Shown: in pieces, positions 43,081-51,815 of the stretch
Numbering within the stretch: position 1 is the first letter of the stretch
How the letters are laid out: each line of letters starts with the position of its first letter
Assembly: GCF_036634175.1 (NCBI RefSeq)
Contig: NZ_JAZIFX010000001.1
Coordinates: 4,340,001 to 4,404,000 of the forward strand
Reading direction: 5' to 3'
DNA: 64,000 nucleotides
From: Streptomyces sp. P9-A2
Lineage (GTDB): Bacteria > Actinomycetota > Actinomycetes > Streptomycetales > Streptomycetaceae
Notes under the pieces: model-generated
What the model saw: the letters and a program-made list of their open reading frames with translations, nothing else
What the model was told of the DNA's origin: nothing
Databases searched by the model: none
Program-made: the position numbers and the translations under genes

Positions 43081-43307
43081 GGGGCTGAGGGGTTCCGGCG
43101 CAGGTCTTTTTCCGGGCTCCGGCCCGGGGAGCGCCTGTGGGTGGCCCTCCTGGCCGCCGGCTCGCGCCCCGTCAGGTTGCGCTCCCACCGGCTCGTGCCC
43201 CCGCCGGCTAGTGCCCCCGCCAGGTCGCGCCCCCGGCCGGTTGTTCCGGTCGGTCGCCTTGGCCGGTCAGCCTGGCCGTTGCCCCGGCCGGTCACCTTCC
43301 CGGCCGG

Positions 43308-45413
43308 TCACCTCTCCGGCCGTCCCCTTCCCCTGCGCCCGAGCAGTTCCGCCAGCCCTCGCCGGGTGGCGCCCAGCACCACCCGGTCCTCGTTCCGCAG
43401 GACGTACGTGTCGGGCAGGTCCCAGACCAGCCCCGACGGCCCCTGCGGCTCACCGGCCACCGTGGCGCCGCCGGCCCCGCCACCGCGGCCGGCTCCGGTG
43501 TCGGCCCCACTGCCGGCTCCGGTGTCGGCCCCACTGCCGGCTCCGGTGCCGGCACCGGAGCCGGCACCGGCGGCGTTCCCGAAGCCGTTCCCGAAGCCGT
43601 TCCGGAGGCCGCTCCCGTGCGCGCCCGGCGCCGCCGCCCGGGTCGCCGCCGTGTCCAGGGCCAGCACCCGCCACGCCCCGGCCCGGAACGCCTCGCCGAC
43701 CGTCTTCCCCTCCAGTTGCGGATGCCCGCCCACGGTCAGCGCCGCGAACAGCAGCACCCGCCGCTCGACCGGGATGGCTCCCAGGATCTGCCGGCCCATC
43801 ATCGCCCCGGCGAAGGCGGGCGCGGCCAGGTGGGAGACGCTGCGGCTCCGGGTCACCGCGTCGGGGTGCGCGGCCCGCAGGGTGCGGTACACGGCCGTCG
43901 CGAACTCGTCGTCGTACAGCCGCAGGACGACCCGCAGGTCGGCGCGGAGGGCCCGCCCGTACAGCACGGCCTCCAGGTTGGTGGTGTCGACGCTGGTGAG
44001 CGCGAGGAGCGCGTCGGCCCGGTGGATCTTCGCGGCCTCCAGTACGCCCTCCTGCGTGACGTCCCCGAGCACCACCGGTACACCCAGTCGCCGTGCCGTG
44101 GCCATGCCCCGCGCCTCCGGGTCGGCCTCGACGCACACCACGGGGATGTGCAGTTCACGCAGCCGGGTCAGCACCCGCGTACCGATCTTGCCGAGCCCGA
44201 GCAGCACCACATGCCGGCTCAGCCCGCGCGGCGGCTTGCGCAGCGCCGACACGGTGCGGAAGGTGCCCAGCGCCTCGAGGACCGCCGCCAGCATCACCGG
44301 CAGCAGCAGCAACCCGACCAGTCCGGAAAGCAGTTGCAGGATCTGCCGGCCCATGGAGTCGTTGTGCGCGGGCTCGTTGATCGCGAAGAGGTCGAGCAGG
44401 GTGACGTAGGTGGCGTGCAGCGGGTGGTCGCCGGTGACCAGGGTCAGCACGACCGCCAGCGCCACCACCGCCGCCGCGAGACCCGCCAGCGACCACCGCA
44501 GCCGCTGTGAGAACAGCGAGGCGAACGGCGGGACCTGGGCCCTGACGGCGGGCAACGGTGTTCCGGAGTACGACACCTGTTCCAGCACCATCGTGCCGCG
44601 TCCGGTCGCCGCCGCGACGGCCGCCGCGTCGGGCAGCATCTGCGGCCCCTGGTCGCCACTTTCCTCCGAACCCTCCGAGCCCGCCGGGTCGTTGCTCGTC
44701 GCGGACAGCAACGCCAGCGTGCACAGTCCGGGGTCGGCGACCTCGCCGGGGCGCGGGGGACGCCGTTCCACCGCGCGCAGCATCAGCCCGTCGGTGTCGA
44801 CGATCTTGCTGGTGCCGACGAGGGCGGTGGCGACCAGGGCGGGGGCGGCCGTGTCGGCGTCGGACAGCACGGTGGTGGAGGTGTCGGCCCTGGGGTACCC
44901 CCGCCCCTGCGTGTCACCGCCGGACAACTCGGCTGCCTGGTCGAGCAGTTCCTCGATGTGCCGGCCCAGGCGCCGGTTGTAGAGGCGCAGGACGAGACGG
45001 ATCCTGGGGTTGATCCGGCGGGCGTTGAGGGCGGCGCGGATGTTGGTCTCGTCGTCGTCGTACACCAGGGCCAGCGCGGCGGCCCGCGCCACGCCCACCT
45101 CGACGAGTACGGCGTCGGTGGGTTCGGCGGCCTCCACCAGCCGCTCGTCGGACACGTCGTCCGAACCGCCTTGGACACCCGCGCGGTTGACGGTGGCGTT
45201 CACGAACCGGTCGAGCAGCGCGGCCGACGCGGCACGGGCCCGCCCCACCACCGGCTCCCGCACCCGGAGCCCGGAGGGCGGCACGACGAGTGTGACCTGT
45301 TCGCCGTACACGCCCCGGAGTTCGGCGGCGAGGCGGTGCGCGAGTCCGTCGTCACCGCACACCACCATGTGCGCGGGGGGAACGACCGGCAGGGTCTGAT
45401 TCGGAAGGCTCAC
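43308..45413 (-). CDS. TrkA/RCK-domain ion channel-like protein
   Basis: A protein of about 701 residues. An N-terminal NAD-binding domain (HMVVCGDDGLAHRLAAELRGVYG) is followed by a second partial one with VLVEVGVARAAALALVYDDDETNIRAALNAR. Two hydrophobic segments flank a pore-like loop (WSLAGLAAAVVALAVVLTLVTGD ... TYVTLLDLFAINEPA ... LLSGLVGLLLLPVMLAAVLEAL). Then a TrkA-N domain reads HVVLLGLGKIGTRVLTRL. A GAGSGADTGAGSGADTGAG repeat lies near the C-terminus. It resembles bacterial RCK-regulated potassium channels. The GTG start at 45413 is uncertain. Confidence 0.78.
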   Translation of the reverse strand: MSLPNQTLPVVPPAHMVVCGDDGLAHRLAAELRGVYGEQVTLVVPPSGLRVREPVVGRARAASAALLDRFVNATVNRAGVQGGSDDVSDERLVEAAEPTDAVLVEVGVARAAALALVYDDDETNIRAALNARRINPRIRLVLRLYNRRLGRHIEELLDQAAELSGGDTQGRGYPRADTSTTVLSDADTAAPALVATALVGTSKIVDTDGLMLRAVERRPPRPGEVADPGLCTLALLSATSNDPAGSEGSEESGDQGPQMLPDAAAVAAATGRGTMVLEQVSYSGTPLPAVRAQVPPFASLFSQRLRWSLAGLAAAVVALAVVLTLVTGDHPLHATYVTLLDLFAINEPAHNDSMGRQILQLLSGLVGLLLLPVMLAAVLEALGTFRTVSALRKPPRGLSRHVVLLGLGKIGTRVLTRLRELHIPVVCVEADPEARGMATARRLGVPVVLGDVTQEGVLEAAKIHRADALLALTSVDTTNLEAVLYGRALRADLRVVLRLYDDEFATAVYRTLRAAHPDAVTRSRSVSHLAAPAFAGAMMGRQILGAIPVERRVLLFAALTVGGHPQLEGKTVGEAFRAGAWRVLALDTAATRAAAPGAHGSGLRNGFGNGFGNAAGAGSGAGTGAGSGADTGAGSGADTGAGRGGGAGGATVAGEPQGPSGLVWDLPDTYVLRNEDRVVLGATRRGLAELLGRRGRGRPER

Positions 45414-45634
45414 CACGAGAGGAAAGACTGCCGTATACACGCAGACGGTTCCAGGAGTACGCGGTGCCCGGTGCCGAACGATGCCCAACGGTGTCCAACG
45501 ATGCCCAACGGTGCTGAACACGACCGCCCTTCGCTCCGTATCCACGGGGACGGGAGGGGAGACGCGCGTCCCCGCCCGGCTGACGTCCCCGCTGCCGCTC
45601 CGTGCGCGATTCCGGAGGTACCCGGCCCGTGGCC
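45414..45634. other. Divergent spacer with imperfect direct repeats
   Basis: About 220 nt between the channel and permease genes. At 45479-45525 it holds two copies of CGATGCCCAACGGTG separated by a few bases. These could be regulator sites for the metal-permease pair; I see no Zur-like A/T palindrome. Confidence 0.4.
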
Positions 45635-46765
45635 ATGACCAAGCCGACTCCGCGGGGAAGCGGGATGAGGCACAGGCCGACCGGACCGGGACCCGGGCCG
45701 GAGGGCGGGCCGGGGAGCGGGGCCGACGGTGACATGGCGCCCGGTGGCGGCGGCAACAGTGACAGCGGCAACGGTGGCGGCGGTAACGGTGACGGCGGCG
45801 GGGTGCCCGAGGAGTCCCGGCACCTCGACTCCCCTCCTCTCCTCGTCCTGTTCCTGCTCTCCGCCATGATGCTCCAGGACCCGATCCGCCGAGCCCTGGG
45901 CGCCCCGGTGATGCAGAGCTGGACGACGGTGTTCGTGGCGGTGATGATCCAGGCGCTGCCCTTCCTGGTACTCGGCGTCCTGCTGTCCGCGGCGATCGCG
46001 GTGTTCGTCCCGCCGTCCTTCTTCGCCCGCGCCCTGCCGAAACGTCCGTCCCTGGCGGTCCCGGTCGCGGGCGCGGCGGGCGCGGTGCTCCCCGGCTGCG
46101 AGTGCGCGTCCGTCCCGGTGGCGGGGGCGCTGGTGCGCAGGGGAGTGGCCCCGGCGGCGGCCCTGGCGTTCCTGCTGTCCGCCCCCGCGATCAACCCGAT
46201 CGTGCTGACGGCGACCGCGGTCGCCTTCCCGAACGATCCCATGATGGTCCTCGCCCGGTTCGTGGCGAGCCTGCTGGTGGCCTGCCTGATGGGCTGGCTG
46301 TGGCAGCGCCACGGGCGCGCGGACTGGCTGCGTCCGCCGTCCCGCTCGGCCTACGAGGGGCAGAGCCGGGGCGCGGCGTTCTGGGGGTCGGTCCGGCACG
46401 ACGTGATGCACGCCGGCGGCTTCCTGGTGGTCGGTGCGATGGCCGCGGCGACGCTGAAGGCGGTCGTCCCGGCCCACTGGCTGCAACGGGCGGCCGATCA
46501 CCCCGTGCTGTCGGTGCTGGTACTGGCCGCGCTGGCCGTTCTCCTGTCGATCTGCTCGGAGGCGGACGCGTTCGTCGCCGCGTCCCTGACCCAGTTCTCG
46601 CTGACGGCCCGGCTCACCTTCCTCGTCGTGGGCCCCATGGTCGACCTCAAGCTCTTCGCCATGCAGGTGGGCACGTTCGGCCGCGGATTCGCCCTGCGCT
46701 TCGCCCCGGCGACCCTCGTTCTCGCGGTGGCGGTCTCGGTCCTGACAGGAGCGGTGCTGCTGTGA
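45635..46765 (+). CDS. Permease of the DUF318/UPF0718 (ArsP-like) family
   Basis: A 376-residue protein. The N-terminal 60 residues are Gly/Asn/Asp-rich, then about eight hydrophobic segments follow. Characteristic pieces are ALPFLVLGVLLSAAIAVFVPPSF, AGAVLPGCECASVPVAGALVRRGV with the paired cysteines, LLSAPAINPIVL and SICSEADAFVAASLTQFSL. Members move metal or metalloid compounds. It overlaps the next gene by 4 nt, and the pair recurs across actinobacteria. The start is uncertain: ATG at 45635 or an upstream codon. Confidence 0.82.
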   Translation: MTKPTPRGSGMRHRPTGPGPGPEGGPGSGADGDMAPGGGGNSDSGNGGGGNGDGGGVPEESRHLDSPPLLVLFLLSAMMLQDPIRRALGAPVMQSWTTVFVAVMIQALPFLVLGVLLSAAIAVFVPPSFFARALPKRPSLAVPVAGAAGAVLPGCECASVPVAGALVRRGVAPAAALAFLLSAPAINPIVLTATAVAFPNDPMMVLARFVASLLVACLMGWLWQRHGRADWLRPPSRSAYEGQSRGAAFWGSVRHDVMHAGGFLVVGAMAAATLKAVVPAHWLQRAADHPVLSVLVLAALAVLLSICSEADAFVAASLTQFSLTARLTFLVVGPMVDLKLFAMQVGTFGRGFALRFAPATLVLAVAVSVLTGAVLL

Positions 46766-47595
46766 ACCGGTTGCGTCGAAACCTGAATCTGAACCGGCAG
46801 GCGCAGGCGGCCCTGCTGTTCCTCCTGGGCGCGACCGTGCTGCACGCCGCACTGACCGACCTCCATCTGCGCTACGTCAAGGCCGGCCTGCGCCCGCTGC
46901 TCCTGCTGTGCGGAGCAGTACTCGTCGTGACGGCGATGGCGACGGTCTGGTACGAGTGGCGCGAAGCCTCTGGAAAGCGCGCCCGCGACGGGAGCGGGAG
47001 CGGAAGCGGTGACGGTGGTGAGAGCGGCGACGGGAGCGGGAGCGGTGACGGTGGTGGCGGCGAGCATGATCACGACCGGGGGCATCGCGAGCCCCGTATC
47101 TCCTGGCTCCTGGCCCTCCCCGTCCTCGCCCTGATCCTGGTGGCGCCGCCGGCCCTCGGCTCGTACAGCGCCACCCATACGGGTACGGCCCTGCAGAAGC
47201 CGTTCGGCTTCCCGGACCTCCCCGCGGGTGAGGGCCCACTTCGCCTCGGGGTGGGGGAGTACGCGGCCCGCGCGGTCTACGACGACGGCCGCGACCTCCG
47301 TGACCGGCCCATCGAGATCACCGGCTTCGTCGCCCTGGACGCGTCCGGCACCCCCTACCTGGTCCGCATGTCCCTCAACTGCTGTGCGGCGGACGGACAG
47401 CCGGTGAAGATCGCCCTGACCGGCGAGGTCCCCCCGGTGCTGCAACCGGACGCCTGGCTCGAGGTCGGCGGCACCTACAGCCCGCGCCGGACGAAGGACC
47501 CGGTCAACGACGGTCCCGTCCCCTACTTCGAGGTCACGTCGGCGAAGCCGGTCCCCACCCCGAACGACCCGTACGACGACATCTGGAACGGCTGA
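46762..47595 (+). CDS. TIGR03943 family putative permease subunit
   Basis: A 277-residue protein with membrane helices at the N-terminus (AALLFLLGATVLHAALTDLHLRY, LLLLCGAVLVVTAMATVWYEW) and one after residue 115. A Gly/Ser/Asp-rich loop with a His cluster (EHDHDRGHRE) follows the second helix; such loops often bind zinc. The C-terminal outer domain contains EITGFVALD and MSLNCCAADGQPV. The GTG at 46762 overlaps the permease stop. It is almost certainly a partner of that permease in metal handling. Confidence 0.85.
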   Translation: MNRLRRNLNLNRQAQAALLFLLGATVLHAALTDLHLRYVKAGLRPLLLLCGAVLVVTAMATVWYEWREASGKRARDGSGSGSGDGGESGDGSGSGDGGGGEHDHDRGHREPRISWLLALPVLALILVAPPALGSYSATHTGTALQKPFGFPDLPAGEGPLRLGVGEYAARAVYDDGRDLRDRPIEITGFVALDASGTPYLVRMSLNCCAADGQPVKIALTGEVPPVLQPDAWLEVGGTYSPRRTKDPVNDGPVPYFEVTSAKPVPTPNDPYDDIWNG

Positions 47596-47616
47596 ACGGG
47601 CTCGCTGCCGCTACCG

Positions 47617-47919
47617 TTACCGCTGGGTGCGGCTGCCGTCGGCGGCCGTGTCCCGGGCGAGGGTCTCGCCCTTGATGACGGTCTCGCCCTGAATGACACG
47701 AGGGGCGTCCGACTGCTCCCCCTGGGGCTGGTGCGGCTGCTGGGACGGGGACCGCCGCTCGTCCTCCTCCGCCTGCGCCTCCGCCTTCGCCGCGCGGGCC
47801 TCGGCCTTGAGGATGCGGGCGGACTTTCCGGCCGAGCGGGCCAGGTCGGGCAGTTTTTTCGCCGCGAGCACGGCTATGAGGACGATGAGGATGATCGCGA
47901 TTTCGCTCAGTCCGAACAT
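47617..47919 (-). CDS. tatA: Sec-independent translocase TatA/E-type protein
   Basis: A 100-residue protein: one N-terminal transmembrane helix (LSEIAIILIVLIAVLAAKKLPDLAR), the FG/KLP hinge, then an amphipathic helix rich in Ala/Lys/Glu, and a polar tail. This is the TatA architecture, which forms the pore of the twin-arginine pathway. It is not near tatBC, so it is an extra TatA-like copy. Divergent to the BlaI gene. Confidence 0.85.
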   Translation of the reverse strand: MFGLSEIAIILIVLIAVLAAKKLPDLARSAGKSARILKAEARAAKAEAQAEEDERRSPSQQPHQPQGEQSDAPRVIQGETVIKGETLARDTAADGSRTQR

Positions 47920-47970
47920 GGGGGTCCGTCCGTCCTTCTCGTGAGCCGTTGCCGGATGCCGCCCGTAGAA

Positions 47971-47986
47971 TCTACAGCAATGTAGA
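47971..47986. promoter_or_regulatory. BlaI-type operator
   Basis: TCTACAGCAATGTAGA is a perfect inverted repeat with TACA/TGTA half-sites like BlaI/MecI operators. Just downstream is TTGACG (47991-47996) with TACGAT (48012-48017) as a possible promoter with a short 15-nt spacer. It sits between tatA and the blaI-type gene, which probably autoregulates here. Confidence 0.7.
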
Positions 47987-48058
47987 GAATTTGACGGTGT
48001 CCGCTCGTCTGTACGATGACCGCCCGGGAACGGGAGGGCGACGGAAGGAAGGCAGGCC

Positions 48059-48448
48059 GTGGTCGAACACAGTCAGGGTCACCGACGGCGTCGGCAGGGC
48101 GAGTTGGAGGCTCTGGTGCTGTCGGCGCTGCGGGAGGCGGACGGCCCCGCGACGGCCGGCCGGGTCCAGGAGCGCCTGGGCCAGGACCTCGCCTACACGA
48201 CGGTCATCACGATCCTCACCAGGCTGCTCGCGAAGGGCGCGGTCACCCGTGAACGCGCGGGCCGCTCCTTCGCCTGGACCCCCGCCTCCGACCACGCCGG
48301 CCTCGCCGCCCACCGGATGCGCAGGGTGCTGGACGCCGAGAGCGACCGGGAGGCGGTCCTGGCCAGCTTCGTCACCGGCCTCGGCCCGGACGACGAACGA
48401 CTGCTGCGGGAACTGCTGCGTCAGCCCCGGAGCGACGGGGAAGACTGA
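48059..48448 (+). CDS. BlaI/MecI/CopY-family repressor
   Basis: A 129-residue winged-helix protein: GELEALVLSALREADGPATAGRVQERLGQDLAYTTVITILTRLLAKGAVTRERAGRSFAWTP is the DNA-binding half. The C-terminal part is a dimer helix. In the classic system an M56 membrane protease senses beta-lactam and cleaves BlaI. Here an M56 gene follows after 6 nt. The GTG start at 48059 lies just after an AAGGAAGGCAGGCC leader. Confidence 0.9.
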   Translation: MVEHSQGHRRRRQGELEALVLSALREADGPATAGRVQERLGQDLAYTTVITILTRLLAKGAVTRERAGRSFAWTPASDHAGLAAHRMRRVLDAESDREAVLASFVTGLGPDDERLLRELLRQPRSDGED

Positions 48449-48454
48449 AGCCTC

Positions 48455-49390
48455 ATGGGGGTGTTCGTCTTCCTGCCGCTCGTCCTGCCGTTGACGGCAT
48501 GGCCGATCGCCCGGCTCGCCGCACAGCATCTCCACCCGCGCACCGCGACGCGGATGCTGACCTGGGTGGCGGCGGTGATGGCGGTGTGCAGCACGGTGTG
48601 CCTGTGCCTGGTGATGGTGGTCGGCACCGCCACCCTGCCCGGCAACCCGTTGCCCGACGGCTGGTCGGATCCGGAGGTGCGGGAGGCGGTCCCGTACGAC
48701 GAGATCGTGGGGAAGGCCGCCATCCCGGCGCTGTGCGCGGTGCTGCTGGCCTGCGCCCGGACCCTGTGGCGGCACGTCCGCACCCGCCGCCGCGCCCACC
48801 GTGCCCTGGACGGTCTGCCGGACACGGAGGTGGCGGTCCTGCCCGACGGCACCCCGTACGCGTACGCCCTTCCGGGCAGCGGACCGCGCCGCGACCGCGT
48901 CGTGGTCACCACCGCGCTCCTGGACCACCTGGCCCCCGCCGAACGCCGCGCGCTGTTCGCCCACGAACGCGCCCACCTCACCGCGCGCCATCACCGGTTC
49001 CTGCTGGCCGTACGGCTGGCCGCGCACGCCAACCCGTTCCTGCGCCCCCTGCACACGGCGGTGTCGTACGCGGCGGAGCGCTGGGCGGACGAAGAGGCGG
49101 CCCGTACGATCGGCGACCGCCGTACCGTCGCCACCGCCATCGGCAAGGCGGCCCTCGCCTCCCGGGCCGGCGGCCCGCCCCTGCCCGCGTTCGCGGCGCC
49201 GGGACCGATTCCCCGCCGGGTGGCGGCCCTGCTCGCCCCGGCTCCCGCGAACCGGCCCTGGCCGGAGGTGTTCACCTCGGCGGGTCTCGCGGCCTGGGGA
49301 GCGGCCGCCGGTACGGCCGCGTCGGCGATGTCGTCCGCCAACGCGGCGGTGACCCTGTTCTGGATCCTGTGGACGGCGACACCGCTGTGA
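48455..49390 (+). CDS. M56 family membrane metallopeptidase (BlaR1-like)
   Basis: A 311-residue membrane peptidase. Three hydrophobic segments precede the zinc site ALFAHERAHLTARHH (His170, Glu171, His174), and another segment ends the protein (LFWILW). There is no extracellular penicillin-binding domain, so it is the short M56 type seen in many Streptomyces. It probably inactivates the BlaI-type repressor encoded just upstream. The stop codon begins a tandem array of 14-bp units. Confidence 0.9.
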   Translation: MGVFVFLPLVLPLTAWPIARLAAQHLHPRTATRMLTWVAAVMAVCSTVCLCLVMVVGTATLPGNPLPDGWSDPEVREAVPYDEIVGKAAIPALCAVLLACARTLWRHVRTRRRAHRALDGLPDTEVAVLPDGTPYAYALPGSGPRRDRVVVTTALLDHLAPAERRALFAHERAHLTARHHRFLLAVRLAAHANPFLRPLHTAVSYAAERWADEEAARTIGDRRTVATAIGKAALASRAGGPPLPAFAAPGPIPRRVAALLAPAPANRPWPEVFTSAGLAAWGAAAGTAASAMSSANAAVTLFWILWTATPL

Positions 49391-49499
49391 CGACACCGCT
49401 GTGATGGCGCCGCTGTGACGACACCGCTGTGACGACACCGCTGTGACGACACCGCTGTGATGGCGCCGCTGTGACGACACCACTATCGTGGCGCCGCTG
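49388..49499 (+). repeat. 14-bp tandem array starting at a stop codon (7-8 units)
   Basis: Beginning with the peptidase stop codon, units TGACGACACCGCTG alternate with TGATGGCGCCGCTG (pattern A B A A A B), ending with TGACGACACCACTA and a degenerate unit. Seven clear units of 14 bp. It lies between convergent genes. Compare the array at 580. Confidence 0.9.
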
Positions 49500-49524
49500 C
49501 AAGGCGGTGGCGGGAGCCGGGCTC

Positions 49525-50460
49525 TCAGCCGATACCCGGCCCGGAGGAGTGCGGTCCGCCGTGCCCGTACGCACTGTCGCTGCCGTACGCCTCCCGGTGC
49601 TCGACCAGCTCGCGCACCCAGCCGTCGACCTCGGTGACCCAGTCACGGGCGTCGTCGTGGCCCACGGTGAACCGGCTGAGCGCGTCGTGCCCGGTGTCGT
49701 CGTCGCCGCCAGCGTTCCCGCCGCCCCGTTTGTCGGCCTCCAGGACGATGTCGATGCCGCCCGGGCGGGTCAGGAAGGTCAGCTCGATCTCCTCCACCCG
49801 GTCCGTGTACGGGGGCGCCGGGGTGAGCCCGATCTCCTGGTGGAAGGGCAGCCGCTGCCCGGTGCCGCCGATGCGGCCGTGCTCGAGACCGGCGGACCGC
49901 AGCCCGTACCCGAGCTGCCGGAACGCGCCGAGGATCGCCTCCTGGGCGGGCAGCGGTCCGACACCGAGCGGATCGAGGCCGGAGTCGGGGTCGAGGCCGG
50001 GGTCGAGGTCGGGGGCGGAGTCGGGGTTGTGGGCGGGGTCGGGGTTGTGGCCGGGGTCCCGGTCGTTGCCTGCCCCCGGATTCTGCGGCCCGGCGACCTC
50101 CACCTCGGTCCGCACACCGAGGCGGACGTTCAGTTCCAGGCCGTCCAGCTCGGTGACGGGTGTCTCCCACGGCAGCGACACCCCGAACGGCACGGTGCGC
50201 GCCTCACCCTCGTCCAGCCGGAACCCGCCACCGACGGCGAAGCGCTCGAACGGCACGGCGACCCCTCTCCCGTCCTCCCGGTCCCGCACCCGGGCCACGA
50301 GTTCAAGGGCCACCTGCTCGACGTCGAACGCGGTGTCGCCGCCCACGAGCCGCACCTGCCCGGCGAGCGTCCCGCCGGGCCGGAAGGGCCCCGGCTCCAG
50401 AACCGTGTCGACCGAGGGCCCGCCCACACCCGGCGAACCGAGCAGCCGCTTGAACACCAT
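49525..50460 (-). CDS. Spo0M-like sporulation-control protein
   Basis: A 311-residue protein of the arrestin-like Spo0M family: MVFKRLLGSPGVGGPSVDTVLEPGPFRPGGTLAGQVRLVGGD begins the first beta-domain. PFGVSLPWETPVTELDG and IGLTPAPPYTDRVEEIELTFLTRPGGIDIVLEADKRGG lie in the second. An Asp/Pro-rich insertion (DPGHNPDPAHNPD type) separates the two halves. Spo0M controls sporulation and cytoskeletal functions in Bacillus; here a developmental role is likely. Its 3' end faces the 14-bp array. Confidence 0.85.
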   Translation of the reverse strand: MVFKRLLGSPGVGGPSVDTVLEPGPFRPGGTLAGQVRLVGGDTAFDVEQVALELVARVRDREDGRGVAVPFERFAVGGGFRLDEGEARTVPFGVSLPWETPVTELDGLELNVRLGVRTEVEVAGPQNPGAGNDRDPGHNPDPAHNPDSAPDLDPGLDPDSGLDPLGVGPLPAQEAILGAFRQLGYGLRSAGLEHGRIGGTGQRLPFHQEIGLTPAPPYTDRVEEIELTFLTRPGGIDIVLEADKRGGGNAGGDDDTGHDALSRFTVGHDDARDWVTEVDGWVRELVEHREAYGSDSAYGHGGPHSSGPGIG

Positions 50461-50588
50461 CGAGGCATCCGCTCCTTACCTGCCACACCTGCCACACCTG
50501 CCACTTGACCTGCCGCTTGACCTGTCGCGTGGAGCATAGATGGGTTGCCCGGAAGGGTCCGTGCAGCCGATGTGACTATCATCCGGCC

Positions 50589-51206
50589 ATGACCCTGCCC
50601 GACCGAGTGCTCGACGCAGGCCGCTTCGGTACCAGGGCGAAGTGGCTGCTCGTCGGCGCCCTGGTGCTCCTGTGGGTGTCGGCGCGGTACGTGGCGATTC
50701 CGGGGATCTGGAGCCTCCTCGACCGCGCCGAGGTGCTGGGAGCGGCGGCGACCTCGGGCGCGCCCTCGGCGGAGGCCGGTGACGGGGCGTACACGAAGGT
50801 CTACACGGCTGCGTATGCGGTGTCGGTCGTTCCGGCGGTCACGGGGGTGGTCCTCTACCTGCTGTGGCGTGTGCGGCACACGGTGGAGGAACGATTCCCC
50901 ACACCCGTCCTCCTCGTCCTCGCGGCCCTGGCGACCTGCCAGGTGGCGTCCGTGGCGGCCGGCTGGGGTGATCCGTACACGGGCAGCGCGATCGAGGAGC
51001 AGTTGGAGGGCACCGGCATCAGCCTGTGGGCGCGGGGCGCCGTCGAACGCGGCTGGTACGCCGGTTACGCGGCGCTCGTCCTGGGCGCGGCGGCCCTGAC
51101 CTTCGCGTTCACCCGCCCGCCCCGCCACCAGCCCCGCTGGATCCTGGCTCTGGTCCCCGTCGCCGTGGCCGCCCCGTGGGCCGCCCTCGCGGGCCCGTAC
51201 TTCTGA
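50589..51206 (+). CDS. Membrane protein of unknown function
   Basis: A 205-residue protein with four hydrophobic segments: WLLVGALVLLWVSARYVAI, YAVSVVPAVTGVVLYLLW, VLLVLAALATCQVASVAAG and YAALVLGAAALTFAF, plus one at the end (ILALVPVAVAAPWAALAG). No family recognised. The ATG at 50589 starts at MTLPDRVLDAGRFG. Upstream (50480-50530) is a short run of CCTGCCACA and TTGACCTG repeats. Confidence 0.7.
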   Translation: MTLPDRVLDAGRFGTRAKWLLVGALVLLWVSARYVAIPGIWSLLDRAEVLGAAATSGAPSAEAGDGAYTKVYTAAYAVSVVPAVTGVVLYLLWRVRHTVEERFPTPVLLVLAALATCQVASVAAGWGDPYTGSAIEEQLEGTGISLWARGAVERGWYAGYAALVLGAAALTFAFTRPPRHQPRWILALVPVAVAAPWAALAGPYF

Positions 51207-51226
51207 GGGCCGGCGGGGTCGCGGCG

Positions 51227-51529
51227 TTACTGCTGGTACGGCTGCTGGTGCTGCTGGGACGGCTGTCCGTACGGCTGCCCGCCGCCGGGACCGCCCGAGG
51301 CCTGCGCCTGCAACTGCTCGGCCTGCTCCGCGGTCACCTTCGACTCGGCGCCGCAGAAGGTGCACTGCGTCGCGTACTTCGTCGAGACCGGGAACAGCGG
51401 CACGAAGAACAGCGTGAACTTCGTGACCCGCTTCCTGAGCGTGTGCGCGGAGGGGTTCCCGCACTGGGAGCACACCAGCGTGAGTATCGCGAGCTGGTAG
51501 AGGTACCCCTTGGTGCCGAAAATGATCAT
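51227..51529 (-). CDS. Zinc-ribbon domain protein
   Basis: A 100-residue protein. MIIFGTKGYLYQLAILTLVCSQCGNPSAH and ATQCTFCGAESKVTAEQAEQL give two CxxC pairs of a zinc ribbon. VTKFTLFFVPLFPVSTKY between them is hydrophobic. The tail is Gln/Gly/Tyr-rich (QPYGQPSQQHQQPYQQ). This matches the small zinc-ribbon proteins common in actinobacteria; the role is unknown. Confidence 0.8.
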   Translation of the reverse strand: MIIFGTKGYLYQLAILTLVCSQCGNPSAHTLRKRVTKFTLFFVPLFPVSTKYATQCTFCGAESKVTAEQAEQLQAQASGGPGGGQPYGQPSQQHQQPYQQ

Positions 51530-51815
51530 TTCATCGCTCCTGTCCCGGGCCCTCGCCCATCGAACCGTCCACGGTCACTGCCACTGCCACTGCCACTGCT
51601 ACGAAAGTACTGGCCGCGAACCGTCGGCGGGCGATCGGCGAGTGATCAGTGGAGGATCGGCGATGTGACGGCTCGAATACCGCCGCACTCCGAGGACGGC
51701 CCGCCCGGCCGCGACGCGGTCAGGGTTCGTTTTGGATCGCTTAAGTGCACGAACAGACGCAGAATGCGGTAAACGGTCTCCATGTATCGATGCGGGTCGT
51801 GGAGGAGTGGTCGGT
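51530..51815. other. Divergent intergenic region before the TerC-like gene
   Basis: About 285 nt. It contains four CCACTG/TCACTG units at 51570-51600. The TerC start is preceded by GGAGG at 51801-51805. No gene is apparent. Confidence 0.45.
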
